Below, piece by piece: positions 55,135 to 64,000 of a DNA stretch of 64,000 bases. Position numbers and translations under genes: made by a program. Numbering within the stretch: position 1 is the first letter of the stretch; each line of letters starts with the position of its first letter. The notes under the pieces were generated by a model. The model saw nothing but the letters and a program-made list of their open reading frames with translations. It did not search any database and was not told the DNA's origin. Source of the DNA: Fasciola hepatica (taxonomy: Eukaryota; Platyhelminthes; Trematoda; Plagiorchiida; Fasciolidae); contig CANUEZ040000168.1 in the NCBI GenBank assembly GCA_948099385.1, positions 8,521,001 through 8,585,000 on the forward strand, written 5' to 3'.

Positions 55135-57880
55135 GATCATTCATAGCATGAAAAATTTCTCAATTTCATGTATGACGAGGGAAAGTTAATGAGATGGTTA
55201 AACTCGAAGTGGTAGAAGATGACAATAGAAACAATCACACCGATAGTAGTGAAATCGGAGAATTGAAGTTAGAGACGTATCAGCAAGTTTTCGTTGCGTC
55301 CTTTCTGTAAGGAAAAAGGCCATACTGGGAGCTCCACTCCAAATGTGTCTGCAGTATTTGAAAATGGAAGGTAGGTGAGCTCCGTAAGCTGTACAACTTT
55401 ACTTTTGGGTGAATAAACGTCTCAAGGGGAACAAGTGCGACTCTGATCTTAAAGCTTCCGAGGTGCTATTAGAAACAGAACGAGAGGAATAAGGTAGGGA
55501 CGAAGAAGCACTGCAGATTCAGTGGACCAAAACGCGTCTTTATTCAAAACAAGGCGGAGCTAAAATGGCTCATGCTACCTTTGTCTATGATGAATTGTAT
55601 TAGGTCAATTCTGCTTCATTTCCATCCATAGTGCATCCTGTTTCCGAAAGAAGTTCAGCCCTTTAGGCAGTTCTCTCTCGTTATCTCGGGCTTACCGTTC
55701 TAGATAATGATGAAGCCCAAGTTGGTAAAACGGCCTGTTTCGTGGGACCAAAGAACATAGATGACTGATAGGTAGCTTTTCCGAGGCCAAAAGAATATTG
55801 AGCGTCTGCACATTTCATAAGTAATGAACGATTTTCTCCTCGGCTACTACCAACTTGTTAGTAGTTCAAATCTATAGGTTGAACTTCCCCAAATTCTTGC
55901 TCTGTGTTTTTCCGCCTTGAGTTGGCCATTTCACTTGACTCAGTCGCGATTCGTGATTGATCGTTAGTCACAGTCGGATTTTAGTGCGAAGCTTCACTTT
56001 CATTTATATTACGTCCTGTTGATGGCACGCTTTTATGTGTTTTTGGTCCATCTTCACGGTTTTCTCCTTCATTCATGGGCGCTTTTTTAAATGAGGACCC
56101 CGCCGCTTGGTTACCAGTGAAACTTTTAATGGCAATACCTGATCCAGGGCCACAGTATACTCACAAATGGACTGCCATACTATTACTGCACTCATTATCT
56201 CTCGTGTGTCATTCTCTCGGACCTGGGAGCTGCCCCTGTCGATGTTTAAGACTGTGGATATTCTAATATTTTTCTTTGGCCCATTGATTCACTACTGTTT
56301 CTCCTTGGGACCCCCTACGCCCAGGACAATAATTGACTTTAGCTTAATACACTTGTAATGAGCAGGCTGTTAGCAGCCTTATTGGTGTTCGATTAAAGTA
56401 AGCATCTACTGAGCTTTGGTGTTCATGGAGTTTTCAACATTTTGTACTTCGAAGATCGAACACGAGCAACCCCCGACGGAAGACACTGATCCTTGCATAC
56501 TACACACGCTCTCTACTGGTGTCTGCTCTCTTCTAGGGTGTGGGCTGTAAGTGAACTCTGTGTTGGAAGTCGATAAAGTATTTGTTTGTCAAATGCTAAC
56601 ATCGAGTCCAATCTTTTTAATGTTCTTTTTCACCACAACTATCCGCCCAGATCCGCCTTTGCCACTGCAATCTGACTATCTGTCTTTACATTTCATTCGG
56701 TTATAAATTTTGCTGTTTATTTTTGATTTTTATTGACCAACAACGTTGTACTGAATATAGAACAGTCTTTCGGAATATAAACTCTACCAATCAAAATCTC
56801 TTGAATTCTGTCTCAGATGCGAAGAGAGCCACACCGAGAAGAAAAACTGAAGGCAGCTAGGTAGCGTGAATCTAAGTGAAATTTAATCGAGACGGCCAAA
56901 TTTGACAGCTGGAAGGATTTCGCTCATAACGTCAGTATGGAATTCACCAGGGTAATTTAAGTGGTGTAATCGAGTTAGTTTGAGTCAATTCATATTTATT
57001 TTCTTTTATCCAGCATCTTGAGACATTATCGAGGATGATTATAACGGCATAGGATACGTGGCTTCTTGTATATCTGTCAGGCTGACCAGCAACATTTCCA
57101 TGAGACCAACGAGAAAATCACCGAAAGATCCTGGACTATGCTAATATTCAAAATAGCTTTTATCTACCGAAATAATTTTCAGTAGTGAAACACATAAAGC
57201 AAATAATAATAGCGCTTGAAGTCCTTCGCGATATATACTATAGACCAAGATGTGTTCGCGTGTGCCGCTTACATATGTAAAGTGGTACCTGTTATATCAT
57301 TCATCTGAGGGATACTTTTAACTATGCTCAGTCTGGGGCCTCATTGTGGGCCCTGCTGGTAGGCTCTCAATCGGCCTGTCTGTGAGGGGTTCGATACTAC
57401 TGACCATTCTCTTTGCACTTCTCACTCAGACCCGTTCATGTTGTCGGAGGATTACGCCCGGGCCAAACGGCATCTTCACGAACACTTCATTTTGACCGCG
57501 AAACAAATCAGCCCATATAAATAAGCTAATGTGGGAAGTTCATTCTTGTCTTGTTCCTTGAACTTTGAGTGACTGATTGGTTGAGAGCGTAACCAAATGC
57601 CCGAAAGATCAGTTGAGATAGAGAGCTGTTCGCAAAAAAGTAGTTGTCTAACGGATATTCGGAAAGTTTCACCAAGTAATATCAATAGCCTGGAGTTAGG
57701 TCTCAACAAACGGGTGAAACTGAAAAAAATTTGGTTTACTTAAGTGTATTTCCACCTGTTTTTGTAAGGAGGAATTGTGCAAGCAGTATGCCGACATTTC
57801 AATTGGTGCATAAATTATCACAAAGAATGATGGAAGAGAATAAATACCGTGAAGGCTAGCTAGCTGGTCTTCGACAATGC
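55135..57880. other. unassigned non-coding sequence
   Basis: Only a weak tRNA-like pair (ctgctggtaggctc, then gaggggttcgatactac) near 57,354-57,404 was noticed. Frames at 56,075-56,358 and 57,476-57,709 have no domain. Confidence 0.4.
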
Positions 57881-57882
57881 AG

Positions 57883-58202
57883 TACCGAGAAAACTCAGGT
57901 TCCCGTGATCCCAATGAGCAATATCGGTTCTTTGTTGGAAAAGATCAAAGGGGTGACAGCCATCACACAGAAGGAGCATAAAAAGGCAGAAATAATTGCG
58001 TTACAGGTGTATTGGTTGCACAAGGATATACCCGTCGGGATTGCACAGTTGAATGATTTTCACTCGTGTCAAGCCGACTGTCCCACTGATGTTCACGATC
58101 GTGGCTGGTGCGTCTTCACTTATGTCAACGACAACAGGAACAAGTTGACTAATTTGGTCTTCACGTACTCAGCTGAAAAGATTAGCTGTCACATCGTGGA
58201 CG
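57883..58202 (+). CDS. candidate internal exon of an unrecognised gene
   Basis: This is an open stretch of about 106 codons with protein-like composition. It reads QVPVIPMSNIGSLLEKIKGV, then ITQKEHKKAEIIALQVYWLH, then cysteines in HSCQADCP, then RGWCVFTYVND, and ends in EKISCHIVDG. It ends exactly at a consensus splice donor, GTAAGT (58,203-58,208), in phase 1. Possible acceptors are cag at 57,880-57,882 or 57,896-57,898; the polypyrimidine tract before them is weak. An in-frame stop (tag) lies upstream near 57,861. I do not recognise the family. The alternation of lysine-rich helix-like and aromatic/beta-like segments suggests a folded cytosolic domain, but that is inference. No partner exon was found in the window, so a chance open frame remains possible. 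Confidence 0.35.
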
Positions 58203-58209
58203 GTAAGTC

Positions 58210-59075
58210 TCATTTTCTGAGTGGATTTCGCCTGATGTTCTTCTTCTTTTTGTTCTTCTATTTGGTACCTAGCGCATCCTCATCAAAGTCAAATCTATTT
58301 TCTGCCCTTCTGTTAACCTCAGTAATAGCACAAATGAGTTAGTCCATTGCCGTATTTGCCTGTCGAATTATAGGCATGATATTCTTTGCCTCACCAAGCT
58401 TGATTTGAAAATTTCGGATATCTTCCTACCAGACTTGACACACAAATAAAAAATAATTGTTTAACGTTTAAAAAAGTGCACCGCCGAGCAACTCAGATCA
58501 CTGCTTCTTGAAAGCATGACCGACGATTTATGGTAAGACAGACTGATACTTTGGGACCATCCATAACGATGAATCGGAAAAATCTTTCACCCCGCAACCT
58601 GGTCAAGTTAAGGGTCTGGGTTGCCCTAACTGATTTTCCGGTATTTTCTAACCCTAAACGCTCAATTTCCTATGAAAGTGTCACTGACTACCTTAAGTTT
58701 TGCTGTAATCACTGCTGCCCGTTTGAAACTATCTACGTCCAAACTAATCGGTATTCTTTATCAGCACTGAAATAGTAGTGGAGATAGAAACAGCAAGCTT
58801 ACAAATATGGACACATAACGCAAGTAAAAATACTCCAGTACTTGATCGAATTTAAAGTTATGCACATGAATAAGTTGTATGTAGATACCGTCTTTGGAAA
58901 CGCCAGTTGCAGTAGCGTGGAAAAGCCATAAAACACCAATTCGGAAGTAGCTCAAGAAACACAAAAATCTATGGTGTTGTAAAGCTCAACTCTGATTTCA
59001 GCTCATTATCACAATGTACTTCCATCCCAGTCTTCAACAACTCATCTTAGCTACGAAAGATCGAACCCATTTTGG
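58210..59075. other. unassigned sequence (possible intron)
   Basis: It lies downstream of the candidate exon. A pyrimidine-rich stretch (ttcttcttctttttgttctt) follows the donor. No further exon was recognised. Confidence 0.35.
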
Positions 59076-59089
59076 TCTGTGCAAATAGA

Positions 59090-59990
59090 AGATAAGTAAA
59101 GCTTCTGATACGGATAAGCTTTCTTCTGCTGTAATAAAAGAATGTACTGAAGCTTTTTTGGTTCCACCAGCCAATATATTCAATAATTGTCTAGCAAGCT
59201 GGGAAATCCTTACATTTGGAGACTGACCAGAATAACCCCCATCCCAAAGAAAGGGCCCCGCGAAATACCGCACCATCGCCCGCACTTCTATGATGCTCAG
59301 ATTGTTTGAGAGGCTTTTGTTTCTGTGGATTAACTTGGAGTCCGCTGGAAAAGACACAAGCCAGTTTGAATTTCGCGCTCCTCACCTGACGTAGTAGCCC
59401 ATATAATCCATTCAGTAGCTTCGACTCCAGACGTAAACTGTATGACTTTCAGACTAGAAAAACGCCTTTGGTTGTCTTGACCAATCGGTATTGCTCAGTA
59501 TGCTCCTAGTAAGTGCGGTGGACTGGAATGTCTTCAGGCTAATTACAGACTGCCCCACTGATCGATGACATTTCACTTGTTTAAAAGGGCATAATTCCTT
59601 TTCTCTTTCAGTTCACTCTGATGTATTGCAAATTGCAATTTTGTCCTACTTTCTCTTTTCTTTGTACTTCGAACAACTTCCAATGCCATCGACATTCATT
59701 GGCTTCAAATACACCGACAGTTTAGTTTTAGGCTGTGAATAGCCGACACCCGAAAGAACGTCACAAATTCAGATCCAACTAGACAAAGTTAGTAATTAGT
59801 CCTCTCTCCGCTCACGTGTGCCTGAATGCTTCTAAATACCAGGACGTATTATAATTTTACTTTCTGATGAACCACGCAGAGCCCCGACTCACGGGTTTTC
59901 TCTCCTATCTGCGAATAATAAACGGATATCAGTATCATCAACGGTTAAATATCTTGATGTCATCATCCTTCACCGTCTATGCATATTCAA
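59090..59990 (+). mobile_element. non-LTR retrotransposon reverse transcriptase remnant
   Basis: The plus strand carries the reverse transcriptase core of a LINE in broken frames. Landmarks in order are: ITPIPKKGP (59,233-59,258); after a frame change, KYRTIARTSMMLRLFERLLF (about 59,263-59,322), the YRPIALTSxxxRxxERLL block; SQFEFRAPHLT (about 59,359-59,390), corresponding to QFGFRPGxST; SAVDWNVF (about 59,512-59,538), for AFDSVDWNVL; GHNSFSLSVHSDVLQIAILS (about 59,588-59,649), for the SGVPQGAILSP region; FLFSLYFEQLP; and FKYTDSLVLG (about 59,704-59,733), where the catalytic YADD has become YTDS. KYLDVII (59,946-59,966) closes the core. Several stops and frameshifts and the lost aspartate make it inactive. 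It resembles the minus-strand remnant at 4,985-5,575 in motif layout but differs in sequence. Confidence 0.85.
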
Positions 59991-60092
59991 CAGAAATTTT
60001 GTGAGGTTAGAAAGTGTACATTTCTCTTTCTGTCTGAAACCACTTTCGGTCTTCAATCAGTTATTTTTTAAATTTGTGACTGCATGCTTTCT

Positions 60093-60120
60093 CCCCCCCC
60101 CCCATCCCACGCCCACCCCC
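60093..60120. repeat. C-rich tract
   Basis: A run of eleven C (60,093-60,103) is followed by cccacgcccaccccc-type sequence. Confidence 0.85.
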
Positions 60121-60124
60121 ACTG

Positions 60125-60910
60125 GTTGAACTGCCCTCTAGTTATTTTCCCTGATATTTTGGAAGAAAGACTTTAACTTGATAATGAGATCCACAAAACG
60201 TATCTCTAGGGGCAGTGACATATCCACAGGTACACTTGTTGATACTATCACCGAAAACACTTCAATGTGTGATTTTTTTTACTTCCAAAACACTTTCAGC
60301 TATTCATTATCCTATACAAAACAAAATGTCAAGAGCTCCGTCGACATCAAGTACGCGCTCAACGTTCAAATTTCCATTTTCTTTTAGTTCTGCATATGGA
60401 TATTGTGTTTCGTGGTATCATGCTCGGCTGCTTATAGATAAGTAGATATGTTTTGACTAGGGGACTTTAGTCTGAGCAAAAAGATACTCGGTTAACCTAA
60501 ATGCATGTACATCATACAATTACTTGCCTGTAATGTGTGGGATTGGTGATAATTTACTTCGTGGGCTGCGCTTCGGATTCCCACTGATTTACGCCCTCCC
60601 ACCATCCCTAGAAATCAAAGTCTTCTGTTTCCGAATCATCTTTTTTATAAGTGTAAAACAATGCATATATAGGATGCTGGTCCGTGAACCCTGTCGTTGC
60701 ATTTAGCGTACCGGTCCGACTGGTGAGGGCCGAACCTTGAGGCTTAAACACCGCTGACAGGATTTGTCACTCGTTCTATTGATCCGCGCCTCCGATCGGC
60801 TGTCCGGTCGCTCGAGATTCCGCTATCTCATGCCTTGGGCTTGTTACCGCATCAGTGCAGGCTACCAAAGTGACTTGGTTATCTACCAACGCTGGGTTAG
60901 CGCGTAACCT
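60125..60910. other. unassigned sequence
   Basis: The part from 60,700 to 60,910 is noticeably richer in G+C and CpG than its surroundings. It may be part of a repeat adjoining SINE D copy 5. No gene was seen. Confidence 0.35.
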
Positions 60911-60913
60911 CAC

Positions 60914-61094
60914 ACCACCTTTCTCGCACAAACTTCAGGTCAACCGACCATACCTGGTCTCGGAAGCACCAGACTCGATTGCCTCTCTTGTGAGAGTTCA
61001 TTAGGGCATGTCCACCGCCCCGCCCAAGGTCTGAACCTAGGTCTTCTCAGCTTGAAGGTATGTGTTACCACTACAGCACCCTACTCCCGTCCTA
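60914..61094 (-). mobile_element. tRNA-derived SINE, family D, copy 5 (left arm of pair 3)
   Basis: On the minus strand: aattcggatcagctaggacg (5' extension), gtgctgtagtggtaacacat (box A region), acctaggttcagacctt (box B region), then tctggtgcttccgag, ggtcggttgacctgaagttt and gaaaggtggtgtgagg. It faces copy 6 head to head. Confidence 0.75.
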
Positions 61095-61206
61095 GCTGAT
61101 CCGAATTACCGAAATAAATCTGTTCGGATGTTTTCACTATGATAGCCAGTAATTCCTGACGCTTTCGAAGGTAGACGCGGCCATTGTACCGTTAATCCCA
61201 AGTGTT

Positions 61207-61398
61207 AGATCCAGGACGCACACACACGCCTTCGAGGTGGAAAGACCCGGGTTCAGAACTTGAGAGCGGCGATAGACATGCGTCCCTGGTGAGCTCTGAC
61301 AAGAGCGAAACTCCAGTCTGGTGCTTCCGAGTGCAAGGTTTGTCGGATGACCTGAGGTTTGTGCTCGAAAGAGAAATTCCGAATCACAGTTAGCCAGG
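61207..61398 (+). mobile_element. tRNA-derived SINE, family D, copy 6 (right arm of pair 3)
   Basis: gatccaggacg is joined directly to cacacacacgccttcgaggt, so about 20 bases holding box A are deleted. Box B region gacccgggttcagaac and the full tail follow (gtgagctctgacaagagcga, tctggtgcttccgagtgca, tgtcggatgacctgaggttt). Without box A, this copy should not support Pol III transcription by itself. Confidence 0.78.
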
Positions 61399-61889
61399 CG
61401 AAGTAATTACACATTGCCGCAAGTAATTCATCGTTTATCTTCTCGCCATGGGTCAGGGCCCAGGCAGTTTAGGGTATGGAGAAATTTTTTTTTACCAATT
61501 TATTCCGTTATTTTCGGTTTTCAAAGTAAACATTGTTTTCCAAGTCTATATGGTAATTTCGCAACTCAGTGTGATCTTTTCTCAAACCAATCTTAACGCA
61601 GTGTAGATAAAATGTGCTGTAATTTTGAACGGATGGATGAATGGGAATGGCAATAGGATAATTATTTGTGTTACCGATGAGTAGAGCCGCAAATTTTCTT
61701 GTAGGCTAGGGTTGAAAAAGACTCAATATTACTGACCAACAAGTATAGTCAAACAAATGTCAACGGGAGCAGATGGAATGCGATTTATGTTTGCCAAGGG
61801 CCGGCACATGGCGTATGTTGATACGCCCTTAATCCATCGGAAGGGTGAGAGCACAAAGATTTCTGTGTTTTCTTATATCCCCTGTAGTA

Positions 61890-62109
61890 TATAATATGAT
61901 TCATCATGCAGCTTGAACGCTCAACTCGCTATTGAAAACCATGGAAGCACTGAACAGCTGTTTCATCCTTGTTGGGAATCATCAGCAGTGCACATCCACC
62001 GAGCCCCCAGGGGGACTCGAACCCGGGGTGAACGGTTGTGAATCGAACACCTTAACCACAAGGCCGACCGGGCTGGCTCTCGACGGTTTGTTGAACATCT
62101 ACACTACAT
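61890..62109 (-). mobile_element. tRNA-derived SINE, family B, left arm of inverted pair
   Basis: On the minus strand: catgtagtgtagatgttcaa, then a tRNA-like head agcccggtcggccttgtggt, then box B ccgggttcgagtcccc and closing gggggct (pairing with agccc as an acceptor-like stem). The tail follows with ggtggatgtgcactgctgat, tgcttccatggttttcaata and tgcatgatgaatcatattat. By eye it differs from 62,321-62,541 at about eleven positions over some 220 bp. Confidence 0.85.
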
Positions 62110-62177
62110 GAGCGTTCCAGCTGCATGATGAATCATATTATATACAAATCTAATCTCCTACTACTCAATTGAAAATA
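62110..62177 (+). repeat. extra partial copy of the SINE B terminal segment
   Basis: agcgttccagctgcatgatg, then aatcatattatatacaaatc, then atctcctactac is a direct copy of the end of the right arm and its flank (62,511-62,577). It lies in the spacer immediately after the left arm. Confidence 0.8.
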
Positions 62178-62320
62178 GTAACCAAGCTCTGTAGGTTGTT
62201 CATAACGGGATGTCTTCGTTGTACTTAGGCCCCTACAGAGAAGTCATCCATCTAGGAGTCGATTGCTGTGTGGGAAGCGGGTTGTTACCGTTTAAAGCCA
62301 GTGACGGAAGGGTGCTATAT

Positions 62321-62541
62321 CATGTAGTGTAGATGTTCAACAAACCGTCGAGATCCAGCCCGGTTAGCGTTGTGGTTAAGGTGTTCGATTCACAACCGTT
62401 CACCCCGTGTTCGAGTCCCCGAGGGGGCTCGGTGGATGTGCACTGCTGATGATTCCCAACAAGGACGAAACAGCTGTACAGTGCTTCCATGGTTTTCAAT
62501 AGTGAGTTGAGCGTTCAAGTTGCATGATGAATCATATTATA
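62321..62541 (+). mobile_element. tRNA-derived SINE, family B, right arm of inverted pair
   Basis: Same structure as the left arm in the opposite orientation: agcccggttagcgttgtggt head, box B cgtgttcgagtcccc, gggggctcggtggatgtgca, tgcttccatggttttcaata, and an at-rich end gaatcatattatatac. The flank 62,542-62,577 is also duplicated at 62,142-62,177. Confidence 0.85.
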
Positions 62542-62579
62542 TACAAATCTGATCTCCTACTACGTAATTGCAAATCCCC

Positions 62580-63285
62580 TGAAGTATATCCTTTCGGAAG
62601 GATGAAATGAATAGGTGTTACAGGTCAAACGAGTGGAACTTTCTCTGGAGGTCAGCTTATAGGTAAAGTGAGGGGACGAAAATGGCAAGGACAGAATCAA
62701 GCTTTTCGATCGTGGATACCTCTGCCGGCAACGGATTACGGAGGCTATAACTTTGCTAAAATAGATATGAGACTTGTACCATGGTGACTGGGAATACTAA
62801 CGAGATCGTTTTCCTATCACTGAGTTGTCAGTGCTACGAACACACAAAGATGGAGCCCAGTCCTCATTAAAGATGAATCATGGCAGATCCGTGATTCTTT
62901 TTAAAAGGAAGTCAACACACTCCAATGACTCTTCTACACTTCCATCCCTGAAAACAAGTCTACTACCACTGCCCTTGAAGGATCCGTGGATGGAGGCTTC
63001 GATTGGTGATAATAAAGAAGGCCGAGTGCACATGGAACTATTCATTGTCCCTAGAATTTGGTGGAACATTTATACTGGTAAATGGTGCCAGTAATCGTTC
63101 AAAACATGTTAGCTGTTTCCTGAGGCACTAGCTACTTCTATTTGTTCCGTCTTTTTTGTCCGTTACGTCATGCAACCTGTATTAGAACCAACAGAGAACT
63201 GCGGCCTAAAAGCAACGGTGGCTCCTACCCAGTTGTTTTTCGGTGAGAATGTGGAGATTCCGTTTGACCAGGTCTACTAAAATCT
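62580..63285. other. unassigned non-coding sequence
   Basis: A plus-strand 89-codon frame at 62,825-63,094 shows no domain. Nothing else was seen. Confidence 0.4.

Positions 63286-63286
<1 letters not shown>

Positions 63287-63320
<34 letters not shown>
63287..63320. repeat. CA dinucleotide microsatellite
   Basis: About 17 uninterrupted ca units. Confidence 0.95.
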
Positions 63321-63322
<2 letters not shown>

Positions 63323-63324
63323 AA

Positions 63325-64000
63325 GCTCATTTTGAGAACCATTCTGGTAAATCGACAGCTGAATCTCCTAATAGTTCATGACTGTAATCTGATAATTGTG
63401 ATCGAAACGACAGGTTCGTCGATAGGGTGAGATGTAATGTTCGCTGGCGAGAGCTTTTGATGGACTCGGTTCTCTAAGTCGAACAATAAGATCACCCGCG
63501 AATAAGGAAATCACTGTGCCTCTGAACATATTTGTGAGTCCGATGAGCTTATTATGAAACAGGCTTTGTTATGAGACAGTGGTGTTCTTAGTTTGCGGGT
63601 ATGCTAAGAGCATCTGCGAACACAAGTTACGGTGACAGGCTTTTTTCGCAACCTGACTGGACCTAATTGCAAATGATCAGCTATTTGTAGAAATCTAGTA
63701 CTTCAAATCAATTGTAGCTATACTGATTAGCCCAACTCCCACACTGCGCTGACTAGTGATGTAAGCGTCTAAAAAGCCTGAAGTAAATTTTAAAAAATCG
63801 TCGACGGAAAACAAGGGATTAGTTGTGATTCGGTCATGCAAAAAAATTCACGATTGCTGGAGGATTCCATTTTATGTTCAAGACAAGCTCGCAAGTAGTT
63901 CTTCAAGAGAGTATGTACACTAGCGTTCGCAGAGCTCATTGGTTTTTTGGGTTTGAGAACCTGTGAGTATTCAAACCTTACTATCTACTGTCTTACTTGA
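63325..64000. other. unassigned non-coding sequence
   Basis: No gene or repeat identified up to the window edge. Confidence 0.45.

Noticed and set aside
57340..57410. Weak tRNA-like pair of boxes
   Set aside because: The stems do not form, and the spacing and sequence match no other family member here.

Overview
The window looks like a gene-poor stretch of a large animal nuclear genome. There are no operon-like gene runs, no long intact reading frames outside simple repeats, and many dinucleotide, trinucleotide and tetranucleotide repeats. Decayed non-LTR and Penelope-like retroelements lie among short tRNA-derived elements. This mix, with moderate GC content, fits a parasitic flatworm, probably a digenean fluke. 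That assignment is inference from repeat style, since no diagnostic host gene was recognised.

Layout. At 1-9 kb there are remnants of a minus-strand non-LTR retrotransposon: an APE-type endonuclease at about 7.5-8.0 kb and a reverse transcriptase at about 5.0-5.6 kb. At 9-20 kb the sequence is mostly unassigned, with a trinucleotide array, two members of one tRNA-derived family and a very tRNA-like element at 15.4 kb. At 21.8-22.3, 24.0-24.4 and 27.2-27.6 kb there are three inverted-repeat structures. A non-LTR endonuclease fragment (plus strand) lies at 30.8-31.4 kb and a Penelope-like element remnant (minus strand) at 39.9-40.9 kb. The dominating feature is a 4.85 kb compound simple-repeat block at 48.7-53.5 kb, almost all TATC (GATA on the minus strand), ending in a TA run. 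One unrecognised candidate internal exon sits at 57.9-58.2 kb. A second non-LTR reverse transcriptase remnant (plus strand) occupies 59.1-60.0 kb, followed by two more inverted SINE pairs at 60.9-61.4 and 61.9-62.5 kb.

The most interesting signal is architectural. All six copies of one tRNA-derived family (here called D) that keep head-side sequence occur as three head-to-head pairs with heads about 95-115 bp apart. The only other D copy is a truncated tail. A second tRNA-derived family (B) shows the same arrangement once, with arms of about 220 bp that differ at only about eleven positions. A third, non-tRNA element (G) is a 339 bp palindrome with a diverged copy 23 kb away. This suggests that palindromic dimers, rather than single SINEs, may be the units that spread or persist here. 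Such loci could form DNA cruciforms or, if transcribed, long double-stranded RNA.

No complete protein-coding gene, rRNA, CRISPR array or prokaryotic-type regulatory element could be supported. Family letters B-I are labels used only in this annotation.
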